DNA of 64,000 nucleotides. Origin: Hyphomicrobiales bacterium. GTDB taxonomy: Bacteria; Pseudomonadota; Alphaproteobacteria; Rhizobiales; Rhizobiaceae. Under the pieces are notes generated by a model. The model saw only the letters and a program-made list of their open reading frames with translations, ran no database searches and had not been told where the DNA came from. A program made the translations under genes and the position numbers. This document shows positions 1-8,512 of the stretch, in pieces. The first letter of the stretch is position 1. Each line of letters begins with the position of its first letter. The DNA is taken from assembly GCA_003577315.1 (NCBI GenBank), contig QEVK01000016.1, positions 62,001-126,000 on the forward strand. Direction: 5' to 3'.

Positions 1-1
1 G

Positions 2-253
2 ATGACCAATCCGCGCCTCGTCATCCTGGACGAGGCGACGGAGGGGCTCGCCCCGGTGATCCGCAAGGACATCTGGGCGGTGATCCGCACGTTGAAGGGG
101 GAAGGCCAGTCGATCCTGATCGTCGACAAGACGCTGGCCGAGCTTTTGCCCTCGGCCGACCGCTGCTTCGTGCTGGAGAAGGGCCGCACCGTGTGGAGCG
201 GCCGGCCGGAGGCGCTGACCCCGGAGCTTCAGGACCGCCATCTCGGCGTCTGA
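2..253 (+). CDS. Branched-chain amino acid type ABC transporter ATP-binding protein, C-terminal part (LivF-like)
   Basis: This is the last 83 codons of a gene that begins before the window. It carries the Walker B/D-loop segment ILDEATEGLAP and the closing part of a LivF-type ATPase (ADRCFVLEKGR, then a short tail). The ATG at position 2 is probably internal, because Walker A and the signature motif must lie upstream. LivF proteins usually have VEQN at the switch position; here it reads VDKT, a mild oddity. Its role would be to energise uptake of a branched-chain amino acid-like solute. The separate liv operon at 19.7-25.9 kb has its own livF, so this belongs to a second system. Confidence 0.85.
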   Translation: MTNPRLVILDEATEGLAPVIRKDIWAVIRTLKGEGQSILIVDKTLAELLPSADRCFVLEKGRTVWSGRPEALTPELQDRHLGV

Positions 254-260
254 CACGAAG

Positions 261-286
261 AAGCCGGCCCCGCGCGGGGCCGGCTT
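261..286. terminator. Hairpin between convergent livF-like gene and metY
   Basis: A perfect 11-bp stem (AAGCCGGCCCC and its complement) closes a GCGC tetraloop in the 52-bp gap between two convergent genes. The T-tract is weak on both strands, so it is a plausible bidirectional terminator rather than a textbook one. Confidence 0.6.
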
Positions 287-305
287 GCCGTCGTTCCGCT
301 TCGCC

Positions 306-1616
306 TCAGGCCGCGACGGCCAGCTTCGAGGCGGTCAGGCCGCGCTCGATGTCGGCGAGGATGTCGTCGATGTGCTCGAGCCCGATCGACAGGCGCACAT
401 AGCCGGGCGACACGCCGGCCGCCTCCTGCTCCTGCGGCGTGAGCTGCGAGTGGGTGGTCGAGGCCGGATGGATGGCAAGGCTCCTCGCGTCGCCGATGTT
501 GGCGACGTGGTAGATGAGCTCCAGCGAGTCGATGAACTTCTTGCCGGCCGCCAGGCCGCCCTTCAGCTCGAAGCCGAGCAGGCCGCCATAGGAGCCGCCG
601 AGATACTTGTCGGCGCGCTCGCGCACGGCCCCCGTCTGCCGCGAGGGATGGATGACGCGGGAGACCTCCGGCCGGCCGGCCAGCCATTCGGCCACCTTCT
701 GCGCGTTGGCCGAGTGGCGCTCGATCCTGAGCGGCAGCGTCTCCAGCCCCTGGATCAGCTGGAAGGCGTTGAAGGGCGACAGCGCCGAGCCCAGGTCGCG
801 CAAGAGCGTGACGCGCGCCTTGATGATGTAGGCGATGGGGCCGAGCGGCTTGACCGCCTCGCTCCACACCGCGCCGTGATAGGACGGGTCGGGCGTGTTC
901 AGCGCCGGCTGGCGCTCGGCATGGGCCGCCCAGTCGAAATTGCCGCCATCGACGATGATGCCGCCGATCGAGGTGCCATGGCCGCCGATGAACTTGGTGG
1001 TCGAGTAGATCACCACGGCCGCGCCGTGCTCGAAGGGGCGCGCGATCAGGGGCGCGGCGGTGTTGTCGACGATCAGCGGGATGCCGTACTCGCGGCCGAT
1101 GGCGGCGATCTCGGCGATGGGCAGCACGGCGAGCTTGGGGTTCGGCAGCGTCTCGCCGTAATAGGCGCGGGTGCGCCCGTCGGTGGCGCGGCGGAAGTTC
1201 TCGGGGTCGGACGGATCGACGAAGCGGACCTCGATGCCCTGGTCCTTCAGCGTGTTGGCGAACAGGTTCCAGGTGCCGCCGTAAAGGTCGGTCGAGGAGA
1301 CGATGTTGTCGCCGGCCCGCGCAAGGTTCTGGATCGACAGCGCCGAGGCCGCCTGCCCCGAGGAGACGGCCAGCGCGCCGACGCCGCCCTCGAGGGCTGC
1401 GACGCGCTTCTCCAGCACGTCGATGGTCGGGTTCATGATGCGGGTGTAGATGTTGCCGAATTCCTTGAGCGCGAACAGGTTCGCGGCATGGTCGGTGTCG
1501 TTGAACTGGTAGGAGGTGGTCTGGTAGATCGGCACCGCCACCGAGCCGGTGGCCGGATCGGCGCGCCAGCCGGCGTGAAGCGCCAACGTCTCGGGATGAA
1601 GCTGCCTGTCGCTCAT
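306..1616 (-). CDS. metY: O-acetylhomoserine sulfhydrylase (aminocarboxypropyltransferase)
   Basis: A 436-residue PLP enzyme of the Cys/Met metabolism family. It would convert O-acetylhomoserine and sulfide into homocysteine in the cytoplasm, the direct sulfhydrylation route to methionine. The N-terminus (ETLALHAGWRADPATGSVAVPIY, here shortened) and the PLP-lysine motif STTKFIGGHG are typical, as is the length of about 430 residues. The sequence fits MetY better than cystathionine gamma-synthase because of the long central insertion and the GHGTSIGG segment. It lies downstream of the rpoA-like gene on the same strand, 230 bp away, so it probably has its own promoter. I did not find a convincing SAM riboswitch in that gap. 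Confidence 0.9.
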   Translation of the reverse strand: MSDRQLHPETLALHAGWRADPATGSVAVPIYQTTSYQFNDTDHAANLFALKEFGNIYTRIMNPTIDVLEKRVAALEGGVGALAVSSGQAASALSIQNLARAGDNIVSSTDLYGGTWNLFANTLKDQGIEVRFVDPSDPENFRRATDGRTRAYYGETLPNPKLAVLPIAEIAAIGREYGIPLIVDNTAAPLIARPFEHGAAVVIYSTTKFIGGHGTSIGGIIVDGGNFDWAAHAERQPALNTPDPSYHGAVWSEAVKPLGPIAYIIKARVTLLRDLGSALSPFNAFQLIQGLETLPLRIERHSANAQKVAEWLAGRPEVSRVIHPSRQTGAVRERADKYLGGSYGGLLGFELKGGLAAGKKFIDSLELIYHVANIGDARSLAIHPASTTHSQLTPQEQEAAGVSPGYVRLSIGLEHIDDILADIERGLTASKLAVAA

Positions 1617-1846
1617 GATCTGTCTGTCCCCTATGGGTTGTGCGGCCTGTTTCCGTCCCTTCCGACGCTTGGCGCGGAGTGCTGCGGGCAGGCTTGCGAA
1701 ACGAATGGATGGCGCGAACCCGTCCCCGCGCGGGCACCGGATCGTGGCTCGACCATGCGGCTTTTAGCGCGAGGTGTTGAGGCAGAACATTCCAATCTTC
1801 GCCGCTTCACCGGAATTTCATTCCTGTTTCGGGGAATGGCGGCCGG

Positions 1847-2857
1847 CTAATCGTGGTCGGCGTAGCGCCTCGCCAGAATCTCGATGTCGTCCGGCGGCCA
1901 CTCCGGCACCTCCATGCCGAGGCCGAGGCCGAGCGAGGCCAGCGCCGCCTTGATCTCGTTGAGCGACTTGCGCCCGAAATTGGGCACGCGCATCAGCGCC
2001 GCCTCGCTGCGGGTGACGAGGTCGCCGACATAGACGATGTTCTCGTGGCGCATGCAGTTGGAGGCGCGCACGGAAAGCTCCATGTCGTCCACCCGACGCA
2101 GCAGCACCGGGCTGAAGCCGAGCGGATCGCGCTGCGGCGGCGCGGGCTGCGGCGGCTCCTCCTCGAAATTGAGGAACACGGAAAGCTGGTCGTGGAGGGC
2201 GCGGGCGGCGAAGGTCAGCGCCTCCTCGCAACCGACCGCGCCGCTGGTCTCGACGTGCATGACGAGCCGGTCGTAGTCGAGCACATGGCCGAGGCGCGTC
2301 GGCTCCACCTGGTAGGAGACCTGCCTGACCGGCGAGAACAGGCTGTCGAGCGGCATGAAGCCATGCGGCACCGCGCCCGGCGCGTGCGCGGCGGCCGGCA
2401 CGTAGCCGCGGCCGACGGCGAAGGCGAGCTCGACGCTGAAGGCGGCCGCGCCGTCCAGCGTGCACAGCACATGGCCGGGATCGACGATCTCGACGCCCTC
2501 GGGCGCGGCGATGTCGCCGGCGGTGACCGGCCCCTCGCCCGCAGCGGCGACGGCGAGCACGAAGGGCTGCCCGTCGCCGGGAGCGCGCACGGCGAGGGAT
2601 TTGAGGTTGAGGAGCACCTCGTCGAGGCCCTCCCTCACCCCCTCGATGCGGCCCTGCCGCGGCGCGGCACCGCCGATGCGCGCCCCGACCGCGGCCCAGC
2701 CGCGGATCGACGACAGCATGACCCGGCGCAGCGCGTTGCCCAGGGTGAAGCCGTAGCCGCGCTCCAGCGGCTCGATCGTCAGCGTGGCGCCGCGCTCCTG
2801 CGCGCGGATGTCGACGCTCTGCGGCCTGACCAGAGCGGTCCAGTGTCTGTCTCTCAT
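1847..2857 (-). CDS. RNA polymerase alpha subunit paralog (RpoA-like)
   Basis: A 336-residue protein aligning along its whole length with RpoA. The N-terminal domain has the assembly signature LGNALRRVMLSS (residues 39-50) but a divergent stretch where RpoA normally has the conserved STIPGV segment. The C-terminal domain (about 259-336) keeps the DNA- and sigma-contacting set: R264, N267, C268, G295, K297, S298 and E301, equivalent to E. coli R265, N268, C269, G296, K298, S299 and E302. The main rpoA of Alphaproteobacteria lies in the ribosomal-protein cluster; here the neighbours are rnk-type genes and metY, so this should be an extra copy. It lies 33 bp after the Gre/Rnk-like gene and is probably cotranscribed with it. 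It may form an alternative core enzyme or act as a decoy; that is inference. Confidence 0.85.
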   Translation of the reverse strand: MRDRHWTALVRPQSVDIRAQERGATLTIEPLERGYGFTLGNALRRVMLSSIRGWAAVGARIGGAAPRQGRIEGVREGLDEVLLNLKSLAVRAPGDGQPFVLAVAAAGEGPVTAGDIAAPEGVEIVDPGHVLCTLDGAAAFSVELAFAVGRGYVPAAAHAPGAVPHGFMPLDSLFSPVRQVSYQVEPTRLGHVLDYDRLVMHVETSGAVGCEEALTFAARALHDQLSVFLNFEEEPPQPAPPQRDPLGFSPVLLRRVDDMELSVRASNCMRHENIVYVGDLVTRSEAALMRVPNFGRKSLNEIKAALASLGLGLGMEVPEWPPDDIEILARRYADHD

Positions 2858-2890
2858 GATCCTCTGCCCGAAGATGATGCGCTGTGGCGC

Positions 2891-3424
2891 TTACGCGGCG
2901 CGGGGGCCGGGATCGTCGTCCTCCGGTCCGGGGCGGCCCGGCATCGCCGGCGCCGTGCGCGGCCGGAAGCTCACCACGGTGCCGGCGTCGGCGGCGGCTG
3001 TCGCGCCGCGCACGCCCTGGCGCTTGCGCGCCTCGGCCTCCGGCTGCCAAAGCACCGCCTCGACGCGCAGCGCCTCCGTCACCCCGTCGCCGAGATCGAC
3101 GACGACCTCGCCGCGCTCGCTCAGGCCGAGCAATGCCAGCCCCCGGATGGTGTGGATGGACAGCGCATGGTCGGGAAGGTCGGGCCCGTCGCTCCGCACC
3201 AGCACGTGCGGGCCGGCGAGCACGCCGTCGACGCGATAGGTGACGCGGCTGTCGAGGGTGACGACGCCGGGCGGGATGTCGTCGCGGAACGCGATGGCGC
3301 TCGCGCGCACCTTGTGGTCGAGAAGCTGCACGAAGGGGCCGTGCGGCCCGCGATGCTGCTCGAGCATCGCCTGCAGGATCGCGTGATCCTTCGTCGTCAA
3401 CCGGAATCGAGGCTCCGTCACCAT
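2891..3424 (-). CDS. Rnk/GreA C-terminal-domain-like protein
   Basis: A 177-residue protein whose first 120 residues resemble the Rnk fold: a short N-terminal helix (TKDHAILQAMLEQH) followed by a GreA/GreB C-terminal FKBP-like domain (IPPGVVTLDSRVTYRV, then HALSIHTIRGLALLGLSERG). Proteins of this class bind RNA polymerase near the secondary channel. The C-terminal 50 residues are low-complexity and end in an acidic tail. The start at 3424 is preceded by GGGAG at good spacing. It is the middle gene of a leftward cluster, 224 bp after rnk and 33 bp before the rpoA-like gene. The standard Rnk annotation (nucleoside diphosphate kinase regulator) is a legacy name; polymerase binding is the better supported role. 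Confidence 0.75.
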   Translation of the reverse strand: MVTEPRFRLTTKDHAILQAMLEQHRGPHGPFVQLLDHKVRASAIAFRDDIPPGVVTLDSRVTYRVDGVLAGPHVLVRSDGPDLPDHALSIHTIRGLALLGLSERGEVVVDLGDGVTEALRVEAVLWQPEAEARKRQGVRGATAAADAGTVVSFRPRTAPAMPGRPGPEDDDPGPRAA

Positions 3425-3648
3425 GGCAAATCTCCCGCAGGAACGGCTTGCTGCCGTTCCGACGCCAGTCCGTCTTGGTTGTCTGGACATCCCCTGGCCC
3501 GGAGCCCGCGCTCCGGCCAGGGGTCAGGAGCCTGCGATCAGCGAGCCGGCATGGTCGAGGAAGCGGCGGCGCGCGACGCGCACCGGCCGCGGCGCGGCCG
3601 TGCGGCCGTTCCGTGCGGCCGGGGAACGCGGGCGCGAGGCCGGGACGC

Positions 3649-4047
3649 TCATTGCCCGGCCTGCGCCTCCGGGGCCTCGACCGACACGATCGTCAGCCGA
3701 TGCGAGCGGCCGTCATTGGCCACCCAGTCGATCGACTGGCCGGCCTTCAGCCCCAGCAGGGCGGTGCCGATGGGCGTGAGGATCGACACCTTGCCCTGCG
3801 AGATGTCGGCGTCGGCCGGGTAGACGAGCGTGACGCGGCGGGCCTGGCCGTCGTCGGTCCTGTATTCGACCGTGGCGCCCATCTGCACGGTGCCCTCGAG
3901 CACCGCGCCCTTCTCGACGACGCGGGCGCGCTCCAGCTCCGACAGAAGCTCCTCCGCCATCTCGGGCTTGCGGTCGAGCAGGCCGTTGGCGAGCTGGACG
4001 AGGCGGACATGATCGGTCTTGTTCACGACGATGCTGGGTTTGCTCAT
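3649..4047 (-). CDS. rnk: Rnk-family regulator (GreA/GreB C-terminal domain)
   Basis: A 132-residue protein of usual Rnk length. The N-terminal helical hairpin covers about residues 10-45 (VRLVQLANGLLDRKPEMAEE), followed by the FKBP-like Gre C-terminal domain with VTLVYPADADISQGKVSILTP (shortened) and TPIGTALLGLKAGQSIDW. Rnk is known as a polymerase-binding protein with a Gre-like domain but without transcript-cleavage activity. I chose the ATG at 4047 because it begins the conserved part; a longer frame upstream adds an unrelated leader. It is the first gene of the cluster with the second Rnk/Gre-like gene and the rpoA paralog, so all three act on transcription. Confidence 0.85.
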   Translation of the reverse strand: MSKPSIVVNKTDHVRLVQLANGLLDRKPEMAEELLSELERARVVEKGAVLEGTVQMGATVEYRTDDGQARRVTLVYPADADISQGKVSILTPIGTALLGLKAGQSIDWVANDGRSHRLTIVSVEAPEAQAGQ

Positions 4048-4572
4048 GGGAAGCTCTTGCTGTTGTGTCCGGATTGACTGTGCCTGCGAGTGGCTTTCCT
4101 CATCCGCCGGCGCCGCGACGGGCGATCGGGCGGACATACGCACCGCCGGCCGCGAAGGACCATCCGCGCGGATGCCGCCATATGGCTGCCTTGCGTTCGT
4201 GAGTTGAGCCCCGGACCCGGGGCAAACGATCCGAGCCGGGGCTATCCTCGCGGGGAGGCACCCATGAAGAAGATAAAAGTCGCTCGCGAATGTTTCATGG
4301 CATCAGCATGGCCAAATAGCCCCGATTGTCAAGCATGGCGGACAAAGCCGCCGGGATGTCGCGCCGTGGCCGCGGCGCGTTCATTTCGGCCTCGACACCG
4401 GCTTTCGCCTCCCCTATTGCCATGGTGCGGCGGGCGCCGGAGTCGCCTTGCCGCGACAATCCGCGCGCTTCGCGCCGGGACGGGCGGCGACCGCCCGCCC
4501 GACACCCAGGGCGCCCGCACGGCCGCCCGGGGGCAGCCGGAGCCGGGCCGCCAGAGCAGGGAGAACGAACCC
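4048..4572. other. Divergent intergenic region between rnk and nitronate monooxygenase
   Basis: About 525 bp that must hold promoters for the leftward rnk cluster and the rightward oxygenase gene. A GC-rich palindrome (GCCCCGGACCCGGGGC) lies near 4207-4222. The oxygenase reading frame stays open upstream to about 4090, including an ATG at 4264 with a good GGGAGG site, but the extension has no recognisable protein sequence and the family start fits 4573. I see no other gene. Confidence 0.5.
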
Positions 4573-5664
4573 ATGTGGCCCGACCGGCGGATACCCGACC
4601 TTCTCGGCATCGAGCACCCGATCATCCAGGCCCCGATGGCGGGCCCCGTCTTCTCCGACATGGTGATCGCGGCCTGCGAGGCGGGCGCGCTGGGCTCGCT
4701 GCCCTGCGCCACGATCGACGAGAGCCGCATCCGGGCCGAGATCGGCATCGTGCGGCAGGCGACGGACAGGCCCTTCAACGTCAACTTCTTCTGCCACACC
4801 CCGCCCGCCTTCGACGCCGCGCGCGAGGCGCGCTGGCGGGAGCGGCTCAGGCCCTATTATGTCGAGCTCGGCCTCGACCCGGACATGGACGTGCCCGTCT
4901 CCAACCGCACGCCGTTCGACGACGCGCTGTGCGCGCTGGTCGAGGAGTTCCGGCCGAAGGTCGTGAGCTTCCATTTCGGCCTGCCGGAGACGGCGCTGCT
5001 GGAGCGCGTCAAGGCCACCGGGGCGGCGGTGCTGTCCTCGGCGACGACGGTCGAGGAGGCGGTGTGGCTGGAGGACCACGGCTGCGACGCCGTCATCGCC
5101 CAGGGCGCGGAGGCCGGCGGCCATCGCGGCAACTTCCTCACCCACGACATGGCGACCCAGATCGGCACCTTCGCGCTGGTGCCGCAGGTGGCCGATGCGG
5201 TGAAGGTGCCGGTCATCGCCGCCGGCGGCATCACCGACGCGCGCGGCATCGTCGCGGCGCTGGCGCTGGGCGCGGCGGCCGTGCAGATCGGCACCGCCTA
5301 TCTCTACACGCCGGAGGCGCGCATCGCCGCGCTCCACCGCGCGGCGCTGCGCAGCGGGCGCGCCGGCGAGACGGCGCTGACCAACGTCTTCACCGGCCGG
5401 CCGGCGCGCGGCATCCTCAACCGCGTCATGCGCGAGACCGGCCCGCTCAGCGACGACGCGCCCGCCTTTCCGCTCGCCGGTGGCGCGCTCGCGCCGCTGC
5501 GCGCGGCAAGCGAGAAGGCCGGCTCCGACGGCTTCATGTCGCTGTGGGCCGGGCAGGCGGCGCGCCTTTCCCGCGAGATGGGCGCGGCCGAGCTCACCCG
5601 CACGCTGGCGGCCGAGGCGATGGCGCGGCTGGCGGGCCTGGCCGGCGCGCGGCGCGACGGTTGA
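4573..5664 (+). CDS. Nitronate monooxygenase (2-nitropropane dioxygenase family)
   Basis: A 363-residue FMN-dependent TIM-barrel enzyme. Features in order: the N-terminal HPIIQAPMAGP strand, the GSLPCATIDE segment, the FMN/substrate region AQGAEAGGHRG around residue 175, and the phosphate-binding pair VIAAGGITDARG and ALGAAAVQIGTAYL at about 215-240. These enzymes oxidise alkyl nitronates such as propionate-3-nitronate, a toxin detoxification role in the cytoplasm. The histidine of GGHRG matches the class I catalytic His. The start at 4573 is preceded by GGGAGAACGAACCC and matches the family N-terminus. Substrate is not shown by sequence. Confidence 0.85.
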   Translation: MWPDRRIPDLLGIEHPIIQAPMAGPVFSDMVIAACEAGALGSLPCATIDESRIRAEIGIVRQATDRPFNVNFFCHTPPAFDAAREARWRERLRPYYVELGLDPDMDVPVSNRTPFDDALCALVEEFRPKVVSFHFGLPETALLERVKATGAAVLSSATTVEEAVWLEDHGCDAVIAQGAEAGGHRGNFLTHDMATQIGTFALVPQVADAVKVPVIAAGGITDARGIVAALALGAAAVQIGTAYLYTPEARIAALHRAALRSGRAGETALTNVFTGRPARGILNRVMRETGPLSDDAPAFPLAGGALAPLRAASEKAGSDGFMSLWAGQAARLSREMGAAELTRTLAAEAMARLAGLAGARRDG

Positions 5665-5735
5665 AATCCGCCATGAGGATGCTATAAGCCCCCCAGCCTG
5701 TTTTCAGGCTTCATCTGCTGGTTGGAGAGGTCGCC

Positions 5736-5939
5736 ATGTCCTACGACGCCCTCTTCCAATTGGGGATGGGCCCGGTCGGTCTTGCCCCCCAAAAGGAAGA
5801 ACTCTTTGCACGATGCGCCCCGGCGGCGCATGAGGGGGTTTTCCGTCCCGCGCCGGCGCGCATCGGCCTGATGCGGCGGCGCGCGGCCGCCGAGCCGGCC
5901 TGCGCGCGCGCCACAAGGCGGGCGGTCCTGCCCTTCTAG
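5736..5939 (+). CDS. Small protein of unknown function upstream of polyamine genes
   Basis: A 67-codon frame starting ATG after GGAGAGG at correct spacing, placed 103 bp before the carboxynorspermidine decarboxylase gene. The first 33 residues (MSYDALFQLGMGPVGL and on) look like a genuine folded or conserved segment. The second half turns Arg/Ala-rich and could be less constrained. A short stem-loop (AGCCTG-TTTT-CAGGCT) lies about 25 bp before the start. By position it could be a leader ORF controlling the downstream decarboxylase, as polyamine genes often have, or an independent small protein. I do not recognise the family. Confidence 0.5.
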   Translation: MSYDALFQLGMGPVGLAPQKEELFARCAPAAHEGVFRPAPARIGLMRRRAAAEPACARATRRAVLPF

Positions 5940-6042
5940 CCGCCGCGCCTCTTTCTTCGAGGTCCGGCCCCGCCGCCAGCGGCCGTCGCCGTCGGCGCCT
6001 CGCTTTTCCCTTTTCCGCGACACCAGCACAGGCCGCAACGCC

Positions 6043-7143
6043 ATGAGCCTCCAGACGCCCTACTACCTGATCGACAAGACGAAGCTCGCCCGCAACATGG
6101 AGATCGTCGCGCGCGTGCGCGAACGCTCGGGCGCCAGGGCGCTGCTGGCGCTGAAATGCTTCGCCACGTGGTCGGTGTTCGACTTCATGCGCGACTACAT
6201 GGACGGCACCACCTCGTCCTCGCTCTACGAGGTGCGGCTCGGGCGCGAGAAGTTCGGCGGCGAGACCCACGCCTACAGCGTCGCCTGGGCCGATCACGAG
6301 ATCGACGAGGCGATCTCCTATGCCGACAAGATCATCTTCAACTCGGTGGGCCAGCTCGAGCGCTTCGCCGGCCGCGCCGCCGGCATCGCCCGGGGCCTCA
6401 GGCTCAATCCGGGCATCTCGTCGTCCTCCTTCGACCTCGCCGATCCCGCCCGCCCGTTCAGCCGGCTGGGCGAATGGGACGCGGCGCGCGTCGAGCCGGT
6501 GCTGGACCGCATCGGCGGTTTCATGATCCACAACAATTGCGAGAACGCCGACTTCCCGCTGTTCTCGCGCATGCTGGACACGATCGAGGACAAGTTCGGC
6601 GCGCTGCTTTCCCGCGTCGGCTGGGTCAGCCTCGGCGGCGGCATCCACTTCACCGGCGAGAACTACCCGCTCGACGCCTTCTGCGACCGGCTGAAGCGCT
6701 TTTCCGACCGCTTCGGCGTGCAGGTCTATCTGGAGCCCGGCGAGGCGGCGATCACGAAGAGCACGACGCTGGAGGTGACCGTGCTCGACACGCTCTACAA
6801 CGGCAGGCACCTCGCCATCGTCGATTCCTCCATCGAGGCGCACATGCTCGACCTTCTGATCTACCGCGAGAGCGCCAGGGTCGAGCCCAACGAGGGGCCG
6901 CACGAGTTCATGGTCTGCGGCAAGTCGTGCCTGGCCGGCGACGTGTTCGGCACCTTCCGCTTCCCGCAGCCGCCCGCCGTCGGAGACCGCATCTCCATCC
7001 AGGACGCGGCCGGTTACACGATGGTCAAGAAAAACTGGTTCAACGGCGTGCGAATGCCGTCCATCGCGATCCGCGAGCTGGACGGTTCCGTCAGGCTGGT
7101 CCGCGAGTTCACCTTCGCGGACTACGAAGGAAGCCTCTCCTGA
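6043..7143 (+). CDS. nspC: Carboxynorspermidine/carboxyspermidine decarboxylase
   Basis: A 366-residue fold-type III PLP decarboxylase of the alanine racemase/ornithine decarboxylase superfamily. The PLP lysine is K38 in LLALKCF. The glycine-rich phosphate-binding loop is SLGGGIHFTGE, and CGKSCLAGDVFG holds the catalytic Cys/Asp of the dimer partner. The family makes (nor)spermidine by decarboxylating carboxy(nor)spermidine. In rhizobia the pathway gives spermidine or homospermidine-type triamines independently of S-adenosylmethionine decarboxylase. The next gene, 46 bp downstream, encodes the dehydrogenase that makes its substrate, which supports the call. Its length matches the family (about 365-380). 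Confidence 0.9.
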   Translation: MSLQTPYYLIDKTKLARNMEIVARVRERSGARALLALKCFATWSVFDFMRDYMDGTTSSSLYEVRLGREKFGGETHAYSVAWADHEIDEAISYADKIIFNSVGQLERFAGRAAGIARGLRLNPGISSSSFDLADPARPFSRLGEWDAARVEPVLDRIGGFMIHNNCENADFPLFSRMLDTIEDKFGALLSRVGWVSLGGGIHFTGENYPLDAFCDRLKRFSDRFGVQVYLEPGEAAITKSTTLEVTVLDTLYNGRHLAIVDSSIEAHMLDLLIYRESARVEPNEGPHEFMVCGKSCLAGDVFGTFRFPQPPAVGDRISIQDAAGYTMVKKNWFNGVRMPSIAIRELDGSVRLVREFTFADYEGSLS

Positions 7144-7189
7144 GGCTTCGTCACCCGAACCCGCAACTGAAAGGAGGCTGCGTGCCGAC

Positions 7190-8431
7190 ATGAAGAAAAC
7201 CGTCCTCATCATCGGCGCCGGCGGCGTGGCGCAGGTCGTGGCGCACAAGTGCGCACAGAACAACGACGTGCTCGGCGACATCCATATCGCCTCGCGAACG
7301 CTTGCCAAATGCGAGGCGATCATGGCCTCCGTCCGCGGGAAGAACGCTCTCAAGGTCGACGGCAGGCTCGAAGCCCACGCGCTCGATGCGATGGACGTGG
7401 CGGCGACGACGGCGCTGATCGAAAAGACGGGCGCTGCGATCGTCATCAATGTCGGCTCGGCCTTCCTCAACATGTCGGTGCTGTCGGCCTGCGTCGCCAC
7501 GGGCGCGGCCTATATCGACACCGCCATCCACGAAGACCCGATGAAGGTCTGCGAGACGCCGCCGTGGTACGCCAACTACGAGTGGAAGCGGCGCGAGGAG
7601 GTCGAAAAGGCGGGCGTGACCGCCATCCTCGGCGCGGGCTTCGACCCTGGTGTGGTCAACGCCTACGCCAGGCTCGCCCATGACGAATATTTCGACCGCA
7701 TCGATTCCATCGACATCGTCGACATCAACGCCGGCAGCCACGGCCGCTACTTCGCGACCAATTTCGACCCCGAGATCAACTTCCGCGAGTTCACCGGCCA
7801 GGTGTGGTCGTGGCAGGAGGGCAAGTGGACGTCGAACACGATGTTCGAGGTCGGCAGGGAGTGGGACCTGCCGGTCGTTGGCAGGCAGAAGGCGTATCTG
7901 ACCGGCCACGACGAGGTGCATTCGCTGTCGCAGATCCTCGGCGTGCCCAATGTGCGCTTCTGGATGGGCTTCGGCGACCACTACATCAACGTCTTCACCG
8001 TGCTGAAGAATCTCGGCCTGCTCTCGGAGAAGCCGGTGAAGACGGCGGAGGGGCTGGAGGTGGTGCCGCTCAAGGTGGTCAAGGCCGTGCTGCCCGATCC
8101 CGGCTCGCTGGCGCCCGACTACACCGGCAAGACCTGCATCGGCGATCTGGTCAGGGGCGTGAAGGACGGCAAGGCGCGCGAGGTCTTCATCTACAACGTC
8201 GCCGACCACAAGGAGGCCTATGAGGAGGTCGGTTCGCAGGGCATCTCCTACACCGCCGGCGTGCCGGCGGTGGCGGCGGCCATGCTGATCGCCACCGGCG
8301 AGTGGGACGTGAGGAAGATGGCCAATGTCGAGGACCTGCCGCCGCGGCCCTTCCTCGACATCCTCAACCGCATCGGCCTGCCGACCCGCATCAAGGAAGG
8401 CGAGACCGACGGGGCGCTGACCTTCTCCTGA
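7190..8431 (+). CDS. Carboxynorspermidine/carboxyspermidine dehydrogenase (saccharopine dehydrogenase family)
   Basis: A 413-residue oxidoreductase with an N-terminal Rossmann fold (VLIIGAGGVAQVVAHK, residues 4-19) and the saccharopine dehydrogenase-like C-terminal domain (GAGFDPGVVNAY, then DHKEAYEEVGSQGISYT). It would join aspartate semialdehyde and a diamine by NADPH-dependent reductive amination, giving the substrate of the decarboxylase encoded just upstream. Saccharopine dehydrogenase of lysine metabolism is the main alternative, but pairing with nspC is the classical polyamine arrangement. A strong terminator follows. Confidence 0.88.
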   Translation: MKKTVLIIGAGGVAQVVAHKCAQNNDVLGDIHIASRTLAKCEAIMASVRGKNALKVDGRLEAHALDAMDVAATTALIEKTGAAIVINVGSAFLNMSVLSACVATGAAYIDTAIHEDPMKVCETPPWYANYEWKRREEVEKAGVTAILGAGFDPGVVNAYARLAHDEYFDRIDSIDIVDINAGSHGRYFATNFDPEINFREFTGQVWSWQEGKWTSNTMFEVGREWDLPVVGRQKAYLTGHDEVHSLSQILGVPNVRFWMGFGDHYINVFTVLKNLGLLSEKPVKTAEGLEVVPLKVVKAVLPDPGSLAPDYTGKTCIGDLVRGVKDGKAREVFIYNVADHKEAYEEVGSQGISYTAGVPAVAAAMLIATGEWDVRKMANVEDLPPRPFLDILNRIGLPTRIKEGETDGALTFS

Positions 8432-8438
8432 CGCGAAA

Positions 8439-8480
8439 ACACCCCCCGCCACGCGCCGTGGCGGGGGGTGTCGGCTTTTT
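8439..8480. terminator. Strong bidirectional rho-independent terminator
   Basis: A perfect 15-bp stem (8439-8453 with 8457-8471) closes a 3-nt loop. It is followed by CGGCTTTTT on the plus strand and preceded by AAAA, which serves the minus strand. It separates the convergent polyamine operon and glutamate dehydrogenase gene. Confidence 0.92.
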
Positions 8481-8512
8481 CAACCGGCATGCCGTTCGCG
8501 AACGGCCGGCCT

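Noticed and set aside
1617-1850. Possible SAM-II riboswitch before metY (minus strand has CGCGCTAAAAGCC)
   Set aside because: The GCTAAAA piece resembles the 3' part of SAM-II, but the conserved 5' stem and TGATTT element are not present in order, and the piece lies close to the rpoA-like stop.
4090-4572. N-terminal extension of nitronate monooxygenase from an ATG at 4264
   Set aside because: The frame is open and has a good ribosome site, but the encoded sequence is not protein-like and the family start is at 4573.
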